A stretch of DNA of 64,000 bases, taken from the NCBI RefSeq assembly GCF_900176145.1, contig NZ_FWWY01000001.1:1473819-1537818 (forward strand), in the 5' to 3' direction. Of this stretch, positions 53,308-63,436 are shown one piece after another (position 1 is the first letter of the stretch; every line of letters begins with the position of its first letter). The stretch comes from Sulfobacillus thermosulfidooxidans DSM 9293. GTDB lineage: Bacteria; Bacillota; Sulfobacillia; Sulfobacillales; Sulfobacillaceae. Below the pieces are notes generated by a model. The model was not told the origin of the DNA. It did no database searches and worked only from the letters and a program-made list of their open reading frames with translations. The translations under genes were made by a program, and so were the position numbers.

Positions 53308-53458
53308 AAAAATTTGGGCTTCATGATCCGCTGGACGCCACGGACTCAAGACAAATATTTCCCTAGATTTTTTGGTTGGATTAGCCGTAACCTTATGATG
53401 AATGGTGGCGTTATGCCAGGGATAGGAGATTTTGAGTGAGTCTAGGGGAGTATATGCG

Positions 53459-54769
53459 ATGAAAGTCCAAATAGTGCTGGTTTCTTTGGCAGCCGTGGTG
53501 ACGACAGGAGCCTTGGCAGCGTTTGTCGGTCGTCCATATTTCGGATCGGTTTTAGCCAACACGTCACGGGGTGCATCGACAACTGTCGTCTCTAAAAGCC
53601 ATATTGCTACAAAGGGTTCCGTGCCTGTTAAAACCGCTGCAAACCCAACCATGAGTCTTTCGACGACGACTATTACGACGACCACCACACCCGTGTTTTC
53701 TGGAACCCAGGTTCAGATTCTTGCAGGCAACCAAGCACCTGGCATATTACCCCTTAACTATCCTCTCAGTTTAAATCCCATCGCGTTTTATCAACCTAAG
53801 ACCTATACCCTGGCCTTTCAGCTCCAAGCCGTGCTTGAAGGGCACCATGTCATCCTCCAACTCTTTCAAGGTCCTAATAGTGTAGTCATTGCCACCTCGT
53901 GGGATCATCAAATTACCGGGACTTATGTGGCCACGGGCACAGTGCAATTGACGAATTTGAGTGGAGATAATGCCTATTTTTCCATCTTGGGAAGTCAACA
54001 CACGACCTGGTTGACCACCAATTTGATTACGGGGCAAATGACAACATCACAAGTTATGCCTTTAGCCGCCGAACTCTCGCCCTATATTGGAGGCATTCCG
54101 ACTTTGTATGCGGTTCCAGAAATCAACCCGGGACCGGCTCCTAGTCAACCGGGGAGTGTTAGTGAACCGTTACCATCGTCCGCCCCGTTAATTGAACAGT
54201 GCCTTGGGGAAGCCAATACCCTATTTAATACCCAGGTTCCTTTAAATGCCGTGGTTCTTAATCAAGAGGGCAACCATTTAGACTTGATTCATGTGACGGG
54301 TGGCAGGTGGCGCGTCGTCCGGTTTCACTTAGACGCTGAGGGAATTCCTATCCCCAAAGAGGTTCTCACGGCATGGCAAGGGCACATCTTGACCTATCAT
54401 ATTGGGGTAAATGCCCAAGGTCAGGGTGTCAATGTGGTGTTGTCTGAGACACAAATTCAGTATTTGACCCAAATTGCTAAGAGCCTTGATTATACCGCCT
54501 TTGATAGCCAAGCCGGAGCCGTAGCCTCTTTGCCCATTAATTTAACCGGGTATCAGAGCTTGCATCCTGGGGCGCCCAAACTGATTGTGGAAAAAGGGAA
54601 TCAAACGTTATTAGCTTTGACCTATCAAGCGCCTGATCAACAACACACCGTATATTTACCCGTGGGTTGGTACTGGTGGAAAAATGGGCCGCAGGTCATA
54701 AATGTGCCGACTTCCCCAAGCCTATCGTCATCCTCCACGCCGAGTTCTTCGGCGCCTGGTCCGTCATAG
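53459..54769 (+). CDS. Secreted protein with Thr-rich and Ser-rich linkers, unknown
   Basis: This 436-aa protein has a signal peptide or anchor (residues 1-22), a Thr/Ser-rich linker (SLSTTTITTTTTPVF), two beta-rich domains separated by a Pro/Ser linker (PGPAPSQPGSVSEPLPSS), and a Ser/Pro-rich end. ATG 53459 has GGGGAG upstream. It stands behind the sigma/anti-sigma pair and is a possible regulon member. No family recognised. Confidence 0.6.
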   Translation: MKVQIVLVSLAAVVTTGALAAFVGRPYFGSVLANTSRGASTTVVSKSHIATKGSVPVKTAANPTMSLSTTTITTTTTPVFSGTQVQILAGNQAPGILPLNYPLSLNPIAFYQPKTYTLAFQLQAVLEGHHVILQLFQGPNSVVIATSWDHQITGTYVATGTVQLTNLSGDNAYFSILGSQHTTWLTTNLITGQMTTSQVMPLAAELSPYIGGIPTLYAVPEINPGPAPSQPGSVSEPLPSSAPLIEQCLGEANTLFNTQVPLNAVVLNQEGNHLDLIHVTGGRWRVVRFHLDAEGIPIPKEVLTAWQGHILTYHIGVNAQGQGVNVVLSETQIQYLTQIAKSLDYTAFDSQAGAVASLPINLTGYQSLHPGAPKLIVEKGNQTLLALTYQAPDQQHTVYLPVGWYWWKNGPQVINVPTSPSLSSSSTPSSSAPGPS

Positions 54770-54779
54770 AGAAGAGAAG

Positions 54780-55859
54780 TTAAGCAGGGGGTGAGGCCAC
54801 AATATCCTTTGCCCAGACAGTTTGGTCCTTGCCTTGGGATTTGGCCTGATATAACGCCTGATCGGCCCGGGCGATAATGTCGGAAAGGGGTTCGTTATCT
54901 TCACGGGATAGGGCTATTCCCCCACTTAAGGTAATGGGCGTGGGATAGCGTAAAGACAAATCTTTGAGCCGTTCGTTTAAGCGTAGGAGTCGTTCGGCAA
55001 TCACACTGCGGTCGAGTTCTGCTGGTAGCAAAATCAAAAATTCTTCGCCGCCATAGCGGGCTGTTATTTCTCCGGCACGAAATAATTGCCGAATTAGGCG
55101 TCCTAAATCCCGCAAAACCATATCACCCATCAAATGGCCAAAGCGGTCATTAATCTGCTTAAAATTGTCTAGGTCAAGCAGCACGACCCACCACCGCGCG
55201 CTTTCATGCTGGCGGTAGGTTTGAAGGAGCTGGCGGCGATTAAACAGCCCGGTGAGATAATCGGTGCCCGCTAAACTTTCATAAAGACCCATTTGCCGCC
55301 GTAAGAAATAAGACAAAATGGTCACTAAGGGATAAAACGGGGCAATAAAGAGACTCGAGGGACCTTCTTGGGGAATGATAGGTGCTATGAACGTGGTGAT
55401 GATATACCCCAAACCTAATCCTCCACTAACGACTAAGGCTTGCATGAAGGGCAGAGACCAGACGGCTTCCCAGGTGATTATGACCGATAATAAGGGGACG
55501 GATACGGGAAGCCATTTCCACCAGTACATGTTGATAATCATGATCAGAGCATCGACATACACCAGCCACTTAGGAGTTCGGCATGTTGAGCGAATGACTG
55601 TCCGAATGGGAAGATATAATAGCCAGACGCCTAAAGACCACAGAGCATCGAGGCGAAAAGGGATAAACACCTGACGATTCCAATAGAAAATGGTGACGAT
55701 GAACGTAAGGACGAAATACAGCCACCGTGCATCATCGGCAAAAATGCGTGGATCGTGTTCATATCGCCTTAACAAACGGCTTGGGTAGGTATGATCATTC
55801 ATTTGTGATAACTTCGCGATAATTTGGTGAGATCCTTTTTTGCGCTGGGAGAATTTCAT
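54780..55859 (-). CDS. Membrane diguanylate cyclase (GGDEF)
   Basis: This protein of about 359 aa has about six N-terminal membrane segments and a C-terminal GGDEF domain: DYLTGLFNRRQL, VVLLDLDNFKQINDRFGHLMGD and the active site RYGGEEF. It makes cyclic di-GMP. The inhibitory site, usually R-x2-D five residues before, is RAGE, so feedback may be lost. The start is uncertain: ATG 55859 avoids overlap with the glycosyltransferase; ATG 55802 is also possible. Confidence 0.83.
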   Translation of the reverse strand: MKFSQRKKGSHQIIAKLSQMNDHTYPSRLLRRYEHDPRIFADDARWLYFVLTFIVTIFYWNRQVFIPFRLDALWSLGVWLLYLPIRTVIRSTCRTPKWLVYVDALIMIINMYWWKWLPVSVPLLSVIITWEAVWSLPFMQALVVSGGLGLGYIITTFIAPIIPQEGPSSLFIAPFYPLVTILSYFLRRQMGLYESLAGTDYLTGLFNRRQLLQTYRQHESARWWVVLLDLDNFKQINDRFGHLMGDMVLRDLGRLIRQLFRAGEITARYGGEEFLILLPAELDRSVIAERLLRLNERLKDLSLRYPTPITLSGGIALSREDNEPLSDIIARADQALYQAKSQGKDQTVWAKDIVASPPA

Positions 55860-55917
55860 AGCCCAACACTTTACATTCTTACACAATGGAGCCCATTTGT
55901 TGTGAGTTTGCCAAACC

Positions 55918-56670
55918 TTAAGGTCCTGGGATGCGCCATTTCGCAAACCAGGGATCTGTCATCATTTTGGCAAAGTTGGCGACAGGTACCGGACCTAAAT
56001 GATGCTTACTACGCAGTTTGCGCAATTCGGGGGCCATTTTGCACGGCCGCGATGAAGTCGAATCTATGGAGAAATAGTAGTTTGCCGTGATTTCTGGGAG
56101 CCTGGTAATCGGAACGCCGCGGCGGCTGGCCCGTAAAATCCAGTCCCAATCACTGTAAGCGGGAATTTGCGTATCAAAATACCCAATCTCTTCGAACGTA
56201 GTCCGGGTCGTTACGAGCGTTGAGGGAATCACCGGGCTGGTCTTGGTTAACATGGAGGGCTGATACTCAAACCGAAACGGCTCATGCCAGCCTTCTTGAA
56301 CGTGGTACAATTCGGCGTCGGTAAAGACAATGCCTTGAGTTTTTTCGACTAAGGGAATCGTCAGCGCTAGATGATTGGGGAGCCACTCATCATCATCGTC
56401 CAAAAAGGCGATATATTGCCCCGAGGAAAAATGTAGACCGACATTGCGCGCACCGGCGGCACCTTGTCCCGGTAAAAGGCCCAGCAAGTGCAGGGTAAAA
56501 GGATAGGAACCGAGTTCTTGGCGGGTGAAAGGAGCTTGTCCATCGCGGATTACAAAAACTTCGACGGCGGACAGGTCCGAAGAATTCTGAGTCGCAATCG
56601 AGGATAGAGCTCGTTTAATGGTGTGATTGTGCACGGTCGGAATAATAACGGATATCTTCGGGTACGGCAT
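55918..56670 (-). CDS. Family 2 glycosyltransferase
   Basis: This 250-aa GT-A protein shows ISVIIPTVHN, QGAAGARNVGLHFSSGQYIAFLDDDDEW (the D-x-D metal/sugar-nucleotide site) and the base region AYSDWDWILRA. It adds a sugar to a cell-surface or exported acceptor. ATG follows AAAAGGAGG. No polysaccharide cluster surrounds it. The acceptor and sugar cannot be told. Confidence 0.88.
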   Translation of the reverse strand: MPYPKISVIIPTVHNHTIKRALSSIATQNSSDLSAVEVFVIRDGQAPFTRQELGSYPFTLHLLGLLPGQGAAGARNVGLHFSSGQYIAFLDDDDEWLPNHLALTIPLVEKTQGIVFTDAELYHVQEGWHEPFRFEYQPSMLTKTSPVIPSTLVTTRTTFEEIGYFDTQIPAYSDWDWILRASRRGVPITRLPEITANYYFSIDSTSSRPCKMAPELRKLRSKHHLGPVPVANFAKMMTDPWFAKWRIPGP

Positions 56671-56834
56671 CGTTGCCTCCTTTTCTGATCCCGGTGTCTG
56701 ACCAGCGCCATTCTAACGTGTTCCCTCTTGATCCCTTTTACCATAACACTACCATACTCTTGAGGTAAAAACTGCGGCAAGGTAGCGCCATGAAAATTCG
56801 TGGGATAGACCAATCAAGGAGTGCTCGAAATACG

Positions 56835-57497
56835 CTAATCGGTGAAATCTCCAAGCTCTTTGTTCCAACGGCTTAGACCTTCATAGAGACTATAGAGACC
56901 AGCTAATACCAAGCTATAGGGAATGAACAGCCAAGCCATGCACCCAAAATAGCGAAGACGGCGGAGTTCAAGAATACCTAATAAGGCTAAATATCCTAAA
57001 AGACTCCAAAGAAGGGTCGAAAAGGGCCACGATAATAATTTGCTGGTGGCAATTAATACAAAGAGGAGGCCCCATTCGCGAAGTACGCGCCGCCGGAATT
57101 TGGCATTCACCCACTTGCGAAAATGCATGGAACATAACGACAGGGAGAACCCCACGCAGGATGGACATAAAGGAGCTTGGCAGCGTGTGCAGGTTCTCAC
57201 AATGGGCTGGTGATGCAGCCGGCACGATAGGGGCGGTGGCGAGGCCTTATGCGATGATTCACGGGGACCAGGAGCATCTTTTTTGTTGACCTCGACAACG
57301 AAGGGTGTTTTCATGACTTCGTGATAGGCCCAATTAATCCACTTCATGTGTTCTTCGTGCTCATGACGGGTGAGGGAATCCTTGGCATATAAATCGGGAT
57401 GATGTCGCCTGACTTGGGTGAGATAAGCCTGGCGAATTTTTTGTTCATCAGTCGTTGGCCCAATGCCTAAAATGGTCCACGGATTTTTTTCCGTCAT
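56835..57497 (-). CDS. J-domain membrane protein with a B-box-like zinc finger
   Basis: This 220-aa protein begins with a J domain (residues ~5-63) with HPD at 33-35, which stimulates Hsp70 ATPase. A Cys/His cluster follows: C92-x2-H95-x7-C103-x2-C106-x4-C111-x2-C114-x7-C122-x2-H125, the spacing of a B-box zinc finger. Two or three membrane segments end the protein. AAAGGAG lies 12 nt before the ATG. It may recruit DnaK to the membrane. Confidence 0.75.
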   Translation of the reverse strand: MTEKNPWTILGIGPTTDEQKIRQAYLTQVRRHHPDLYAKDSLTRHEHEEHMKWINWAYHEVMKTPFVVEVNKKDAPGPRESSHKASPPPLSCRLHHQPIVRTCTRCQAPLCPSCVGFSLSLCSMHFRKWVNAKFRRRVLREWGLLFVLIATSKLLSWPFSTLLWSLLGYLALLGILELRRLRYFGCMAWLFIPYSLVLAGLYSLYEGLSRWNKELGDFTD

Positions 57498-57622
57498 GGT
57501 CCCAAGAAACTCCTTTGTGCGGATATCCCGTTTGTTTTCATCGTTGCTCTTAATTTACCCAGGAATCTGGCTTATCTCTATGCGCCAAAGCCTTGAAATA
57601 TCTCTTAAAAGAGCTCATCACG

Positions 57623-57651
57623 AAGAAAACCTCCGCACGACGGTGCGAAGG
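57623..57651 (-). terminator. Terminator of the DUF2231 gene
   Basis: On the minus strand CCTTCGCAC pairs with GTGCGGAGG (one T-G) around CGTC, followed by TTTTCTT. Confidence 0.78.
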
Positions 57652-57689
57652 TGGGTGGTTGCGCAATGTATTCCGTCTTCTCGAATTCA

Positions 57690-58259
57690 TTAGGGCTTCA
57701 AAGGATTCTTGTAGGTCACATGACGGATTCCGACCCCATAGTGGTAAACCATGGTCCCTCCCAGCGAGCCTGTCCACGTAATCATAACGACCGCTAACAA
57801 GAGAAATAAGGTGGATAAACCATTGGAGCGACCGCGGCCGGTATTCCAAAAGGACCACGGTTGATTGCGGCCCGTGGTGGGCGCAGGATACCGTGAGAAA
57901 AATCTCACCACAATCGCTAAGAGAGCGAAAATTCCGGTGAGAACCGCATCGCGTTGATGAGCACTGAGAAGAACCGTCGTCGTAGCGTTCCACCGGACAA
58001 ACTGTTCCGAAATGACCCCCATGGCCGCGGCAATGGCACCGGCAATAAATCCTAAAATGGTTAGCCAAAAACTGGCCCGGTCAAAAAAGCGATCGGGCGT
58101 TTTCACAAACTTACTCAAGATATCAATCGCTAACGCCAGGTACAGTAAGGCGATGGGAAAATGGACCACCATGGGATGAATGGTATGAGGAAAGAGATGA
58201 ATACCAATACGAATCCATGTTCCAAGAAATGCGTTCCAGAGTCCAGCTATAAAATGCAT
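57690..58259 (-). CDS. DUF2231 family membrane protein
   Basis: This 189-aa protein has four membrane segments with HPMVVHFPIALLYLALAID near the first, the DUF2231 hallmark, and further His residues (His105 area, HQRDAVLTG). Members may bind heme, but function is unknown. ATG 58259 has GGAGGGG upstream; a GTG four codons earlier overlaps that site. A terminator lies behind. Confidence 0.8.
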   Translation of the reverse strand: MHFIAGLWNAFLGTWIRIGIHLFPHTIHPMVVHFPIALLYLALAIDILSKFVKTPDRFFDRASFWLTILGFIAGAIAAAMGVISEQFVRWNATTTVLLSAHQRDAVLTGIFALLAIVVRFFSRYPAPTTGRNQPWSFWNTGRGRSNGLSTLFLLLAVVMITWTGSLGGTMVYHYGVGIRHVTYKNPLKP

Positions 58260-58437
58260 GATCCCCTCCACATTGGTGCATTGTCATTGAACATCAGTAA
58301 ACACGGTCACGATGAAAGGATGATGAGAATGTCGATTTCACGAAGTTGCTGTCCATGGTAATTTTGCTTAGAGCATTGTACACTACAAGCTAAGTGTAAT
58401 GGATAACGGGAAGATTCTTAGGATTTTGAGGTGAAGA

Positions 58438-60777
58438 ATGCGTAAGACTCATCTAAATGAAAAAGATCCATCATCGCTTTATCCATTTTCTCTCAAGGGG
58501 TTTAGGCGGGCCAGCCACTTATTTCGGTGGCTAGGGATGGTCAAGCCTGTTCAGAATTTACCCCAAGAGATTTTTACCGATCATTTAGACGGGCCCGTTG
58601 AGGTTGTTCGCGATGATGTCGGGGTTCCGCATATCCAAGCGAGCAGTATGAAAGATGCCTTGTTTGTGCAAGGATTTATTCATGGCCGTGAGCGGGCATT
58701 TCAAATGGATTTGTCTAGGCGCCTGCCGCTAGGGCAATTAGCCGAATTACTCGGCCCAAAAGCCTTAGATTACGACCGATTTATGCGCAAGCTCAATGTC
58801 AAACATTGGGCTAAAGAAGCCAGTTCAACGTGGTCGGACAACACCAAAGAATACGTACAAGCTTATGTCGATGGCGTGAATTATGCATTGAGATCCCAAC
58901 CCTTGCCTCCCGAATACCGGTTTTTGAAAATGGATTTGAGAGAGTGGACCATAGAGGATACTAATGCCATTATTTATCAATTGGCCTGGTCGCTTAATAC
59001 CATTTGGCATAGCAAATGGGTTTATGATCAACTGCAAAGTGAGCGAGATGAGGATGTGCGGGAGTGGCTATTTGGTATGCTCAATCTCATAACTCCCACC
59101 ATTGTCCCAGACTCGGGAACCTATGACGCCTGGGGGACTATTGGGGTGGGATCCAATAACTGGGTTGTGGATGGGGCGCACTCAGAAACCGGCAGCCCGT
59201 TATTGGCCAATGATCCGCATCTTATGCCCCAATTACCCTCAATTTGGTATGAAATGTTTATTGAAGGCGGTGCCTTGCATGTCTTTGGGGCCTCTTTGCC
59301 AGGAGCGCCAGGCATTATTATTGGACAAAATCAGCATATTGCTTGGGGAATGACCAATATTGATCCCGATGTGCAAGATCTCTACCGGATCCACTTGGAT
59401 GAAGACCACCACCATTATCACGTGGACGAGACAGTGCATGAAATTGTCAAACGTCAAGAAGTCATCCATATCCGGGGACAAATCGATGAGATTGTGGAAT
59501 GCCTCGACACCATTTGGGGACCTGTCATTTATTCGGAGTCCGAGACCGAACATATTGCTATGGCATGGACCGGATTTCAACCCTTACCGATGGTGCAGGC
59601 GGTCTTGCGCATTAACCGGGCCCATGACTGGGAGACCTTTAACACAGCGTTGGCGGAATGGTGGGTTCCGGCTCAAAACTTTGTCTATGCAGACCGGGCA
59701 GGACACATTGGTTATATTGCCGCAGGGCGGGTGCCCACGCGGGAAAATGCTCCGTGGCGCGGGGTTGTCGATGGCAATACCCTGAAATATCGCTGGTCGG
59801 GCTGGGTGGAGTGGACGGAAATGCCCCGAATTTTTGATCCCGCCCGCGGATATATCGTCACGGCGAACAATCCTGTAGTGGGTGACAAAGCGCCTGTGCG
59901 CTTATTTGGCCGTTATTCGTTGGGCGCCAGGGCCAAACGCATCCAAGAATTGATTGAACAAGTACCCAAACATTCCAAAGAAACATTCAAAGCCATTCAA
60001 CTGGACATTTATTCGGAACCTTTGGACCAATTGGCCAAAAAATTGTTGGATATCGACAATCTTCCAGAACAATGGCGTCACGTCTTAGAAGAATTTGATG
60101 GCATGACAAGCGTAGACAGTCCAGCCCCGACCTTGCTTTATCTCTTTGCGGTGGCTTGTGTGCCGCCAGCCATTCGCGAACGACTGGATACCGCTTTCTT
60201 CCCGGGTAACACGCCGGGGATTCCGGGGACTCATCCATTTCCGGAAACATTATGGACTCTGATGGGCGAGCGGCTGATTCCTGCGGTCTTAAGCCATTGG
60301 CAAAATATTGACGTGTCCCGGGCCATCAATGAAACCACCGAGCAATTGCACCGGCATTTTGGCGCCACGCCGCAGCAGTGGGCTTGGGGGCGCGCTCATA
60401 AAGCACGTCTTTTTCATCCTTTTGCGGATGTAAAAATTTTAGCCCCCTTATTTGCCCGCCAGCTATTGCCGATGCCAGGGGATCTTTATAGTCCTTTACA
60501 AAGTGCGTTTGCGTTAGACCCGCACTTGCCTTGGCCACGGACGGTGGCGTTTATGCCCAGTTACCGGGAGATTCTTGATGTGGCTTCCCCGGTTGAATCC
60601 ATTGGGGTTCACCTAACGGGGCAATCGGGGCATCCTTTGTCTTCGCATTATGATAACTTGATTGTGCCCTACCTCTTGGGCCAATATTTTCCAATTGGTC
60701 CCGGTATGTTGACCCATTTATGGTTTATGATGGAACCGTCCTTGTCGCAAATCAAAGACAATGCTCCCAAATCTTAA
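58438..60777 (+). CDS. Penicillin acylase family N-terminal nucleophile hydrolase
   Basis: This 779-aa enzyme is made as one chain and cuts itself before Ser239 in GVGSNNWVVDG, which becomes the nucleophile. The alpha chain VRDDVGVPHIQA and the beta-chain Asn/His region (NNPVVGD) match the family. There is no signal peptide, so it probably stays in the cytoplasm. It may hydrolyse acyl-amides or acyl-homoserine lactones. The stop overlaps the next gene's stop by 4 bp. Confidence 0.9.
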   Translation: MRKTHLNEKDPSSLYPFSLKGFRRASHLFRWLGMVKPVQNLPQEIFTDHLDGPVEVVRDDVGVPHIQASSMKDALFVQGFIHGRERAFQMDLSRRLPLGQLAELLGPKALDYDRFMRKLNVKHWAKEASSTWSDNTKEYVQAYVDGVNYALRSQPLPPEYRFLKMDLREWTIEDTNAIIYQLAWSLNTIWHSKWVYDQLQSERDEDVREWLFGMLNLITPTIVPDSGTYDAWGTIGVGSNNWVVDGAHSETGSPLLANDPHLMPQLPSIWYEMFIEGGALHVFGASLPGAPGIIIGQNQHIAWGMTNIDPDVQDLYRIHLDEDHHHYHVDETVHEIVKRQEVIHIRGQIDEIVECLDTIWGPVIYSESETEHIAMAWTGFQPLPMVQAVLRINRAHDWETFNTALAEWWVPAQNFVYADRAGHIGYIAAGRVPTRENAPWRGVVDGNTLKYRWSGWVEWTEMPRIFDPARGYIVTANNPVVGDKAPVRLFGRYSLGARAKRIQELIEQVPKHSKETFKAIQLDIYSEPLDQLAKKLLDIDNLPEQWRHVLEEFDGMTSVDSPAPTLLYLFAVACVPPAIRERLDTAFFPGNTPGIPGTHPFPETLWTLMGERLIPAVLSHWQNIDVSRAINETTEQLHRHFGATPQQWAWGRAHKARLFHPFADVKILAPLFARQLLPMPGDLYSPLQSAFALDPHLPWPRTVAFMPSYREILDVASPVESIGVHLTGQSGHPLSSHYDNLIVPYLLGQYFPIGPGMLTHLWFMMEPSLSQIKDNAPKS

Positions 60778-61916
60778 GGACGTTGTGACGGAGCATGCGG
60801 GGCAGGAGGATAATGAACATGCCATAGATTATAGATGGTATGGCGATCCCAGCCTAGATCCCACGGCACCTGAAAGCGGTCAGCGGTGTGGCTATCGACC
60901 ACCGGATAGCCAAAATGATCATAACCCACCACCAGGGCACTATGCACGGCTCGCCCGCGTTCGATGTAACTAATCAGATCTCCCGGCCTTATCGCGTCAA
61001 TGGCTCCGTGAGGATACTGTGGAGTCGGTTTGGTCAGCTGTGCATAAGAACCGGAAGCATAGAGGGTGGCTCGGCCTGACGCATCGAGAAAATCTTTAAG
61101 ACGCTGGGCATTAACCCAGGCGGGACTGCCTTCTTGACGCCTTACCGAGTACTCCCACCAAGGCGTCATGCGAAATCCAGCGGCTTTCAAGGCTTGCGAC
61201 ACAAAATTTGTGCAATCCCCTCCTTCGCCATTGTAACTCACATAATGCGGGTTATACCGCCTATCATTACCGCAGCCTGGCGCCGCACCACAATAGGTGT
61301 TGGCATAGGTAATGGTTTTAGCGGCTTCAGGAGACGCAGGTGGGGGCGCGAGGCGTTGTATGCGGCCTGAAGCGGGCACGGCGTGATGTGATAACCGGGA
61401 ATCTTGATTCAAGGGGTCTGTAAAGATATCGTTAGCAATTAGCCAATGCCCGTGGTCCTTCACTAATTCATAATCATGCCGGATGCCCAAGCCAAATTGA
61501 TCGTAAAGGCTCCTGTGGGAATCTTTGGAACCAGGGAGTCTCAAAGAATAAGCTTCACTGACGACACCAAAAATTTGAACGCGGTGAGGGGTGATGAACC
61601 GAATCGCTGGGGTTCTGAGTCCCACTGTCACGCCTGTGATTTGAAGACCACGGGCTGTTATCCACGCTTTAAGATATTTTTCGCGTTGTAAGGCGTGTTG
61701 AAAGGCAGAGGCATGAGCCGGAAAAACGGACTGAAGAACCTCTTTATTGCCGGTCACAACGGCCTCGTCTTCTTTTGTCACGAGGTCTAATAAGACCTGT
61801 TTGATTTGTTGTTCTTGCGGGGTTAAGGGAATCACATGAACTTGTGGAGATTTAGAGGCCCCGCTGATTGCGGCCATGAAGGCCCAAGTCATTAACCACC
61901 CATGTCTTATCATCAT
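60774..61916 (-). CDS. Secreted amidase-like protein (Amidase_6 type)
   Basis: This 380-aa protein has a signal peptide (residues ~1-19), a helical middle, and a C-terminal NlpC/P60-like fold of the amidase_6 type: GGDCTNFVSQALKAAG (Cys nucleophile), VHSALVVGYD (His) and VDSHT. Such proteins may trim cell-wall peptides. The ATG has a weak ribosome binding site. It converges on the penicillin acylase gene. Confidence 0.78.
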   Translation of the reverse strand: MMIRHGWLMTWAFMAAISGASKSPQVHVIPLTPQEQQIKQVLLDLVTKEDEAVVTGNKEVLQSVFPAHASAFQHALQREKYLKAWITARGLQITGVTVGLRTPAIRFITPHRVQIFGVVSEAYSLRLPGSKDSHRSLYDQFGLGIRHDYELVKDHGHWLIANDIFTDPLNQDSRLSHHAVPASGRIQRLAPPPASPEAAKTITYANTYCGAAPGCGNDRRYNPHYVSYNGEGGDCTNFVSQALKAAGFRMTPWWEYSVRRQEGSPAWVNAQRLKDFLDASGRATLYASGSYAQLTKPTPQYPHGAIDAIRPGDLISYIERGRAVHSALVVGYDHFGYPVVDSHTADRFQVPWDLGWDRHTIYNLWHVHYPPAPHAPSQRP

Positions 61917-61975
61917 AGGGCTAAAATTGCCCAGAGGTTCCTCAGGCTATGCACGCGCTAAAACCCCTTAAAACG

Positions 61976-63436
61976 TTAAGGAGAAGTCGACGAGGAATTC
62001 TTCAAGGCGTTATACGCTTTAAGCGCGCGTGTACGCGCCTGGTCATGGCGAACAATCCGGTGGGGATAATTTTCTCCTAAGTACACTCCAAAGGATTCTA
62101 GTACGTCGCCAGGAGCTTGCCAGGGCGCGTGGAGCAGGGATAATGGCAAGTTTGCTAACTCCGGAAGCCAGGACTTGATATATTGTCCATTGGGATCGAA
62201 TTTGTGAGATTGGGTAATGGGATTTAAAATGCGAAAAAAGGGGGCATGATCAAAGCCCGTGCCGGAAATCCATTGCCACGATACACTATTATTCGCTAAG
62301 TCAGCATCCACTAAATGATCGAGAAACCATTTGGCCCCCTCAGTCCAGGAGATTAAGAGATCTTTAACCAGAAAGCTCGCTACAATCATGCGAATGCGAT
62401 TAGGGATAAAGCCCATGGTCTTTAGCTGCCGCATCCCGGCATCAACAATGGGATATCCCGTTTCCCCTTCTTGCCAGGCTTTTAGCGTTTTGGTGGCATG
62501 ACGCCACGGAAACGCGGTAAAGTCGTTGTCAGCCGGAACATCTGTTAAAAACGGAAAATGATAGAGCAGGTAGGCCGAGAATTCGCGCCAGATGAGCTCG
62601 CGAAAAAAATGCTCAACACCAGCCGGAATTTCTTGATCCGCACGGAAGAGCGGGTACAACTCGGCGAGATCGTGAAGAATCTGGCGGATACTGATCTCGC
62701 CAAAATGGAGTGCTGCCGAGAGGTGTGAAGAATTTTTGGGCTGATAAATATCGCGGCTATCATGATACTGCTCAAGACCGTGCGCGACAAACGCGTGCCA
62801 TATTTTTTGTTGCGCGATTTCTCCCGGTTTCCAATAAGAGACCAGCTGAGGGGATACCGCTTGTGCCATCTCCTCATGCCATGACGCTAAGCGTTCACTG
62901 GGAATCACACCAAAGCCTCTTAGAGCCGTCGGAGCCGGCACAAGCGGGGGAATACCCTGTTCCCTTAACAAAGACCGGATTTGGCTAAAAAAAGGGGTAA
63001 AGAGGTGATAGGGGGTTTTTTGTTGCGTCATGACCTCTTGAAATGGGGTTAGATAATTTGCTGGATAAATGCGGTAATGAATTCCCCGCTTTAATAAAAG
63101 ATGTTTTAATGCGTCATCTTGGGCTTTTTCTCCCGGGAAAATTCCTTCACTCCAAGCGACATAATCGACCCCAATACTGCTAGCCAAATCGGCGATGGTC
63201 CGTGCATAAGGCCCACGGCGCAAGATTAATGAGACCCCGAGATCGTTAAAGGCTGAGGACAGTGCGGAAAGACTTTGCATCAGCCACCAGTCACTCGCCG
63301 TCGGGTGATTTAGCGGGGTCAAAGAATCGTCAAACACATAGAGAGGAATGACTTGACCGTGTCTGGCATCGTACAGAGCGGGGTTATCCGCTAAACGTAA
63401 ATCCCGCCGGAATAGGACAATAATGGGTTTCGACGT
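61976..63436 (-). CDS. phrB: Deoxyribodipyrimidine photolyase with ACG in place of the start codon
   Basis: This cyclobutane-dimer photolyase shows KPIIVLFRRDLRLADNPAL at the N-terminus and the FAD-binding ANNSVSWQWISGTGFDHAPFFRILNP with RIWPSLPD-like C-terminal region. The expected start, just before SKP, is ACG at 63434-63436 with AAAGGAG 8 nt upstream. No ATG, GTG or TTG lies between the upstream stop and a GTG at 63335-63337, which would drop 33 residues including the first Rossmann strand. Either ACG is used, the gene is inactivated, or the base is wrong. Length from ACG is 486 aa, close to the family. Confidence 0.85.
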   Translation of the reverse strand, partial: TSKPIIVLFRRDLRLADNPALYDARHGQVIPLYVFDDSLTPLNHPTASDWWLMQSLSALSSAFNDLGVSLILRRGPYARTIADLASSIGVDYVAWSEGIFPGEKAQDDALKHLLLKRGIHYRIYPANYLTPFQEVMTQQKTPYHLFTPFFSQIRSLLREQGIPPLVPAPTALRGFGVIPSERLASWHEEMAQAVSPQLVSYWKPGEIAQQKIWHAFVAHGLEQYHDSRDIYQPKNSSHLSAALHFGEISIRQILHDLAELYPLFRADQEIPAGVEHFFRELIWREFSAYLLYHFPFLTDVPADNDFTAFPWRHATKTLKAWQEGETGYPIVDAGMRQLKTMGFIPNRIRMIVASFLVKDLLISWTEGAKWFLDHLVDADLANNSVSWQWISGTGFDHAPFFRILNPITQSHKFDPNGQYIKSWLPELANLPLSLLHAPWQAPGDVLESFGVYLGENYPHRIVRHDQARTRALKAYNALKNSSSTSP

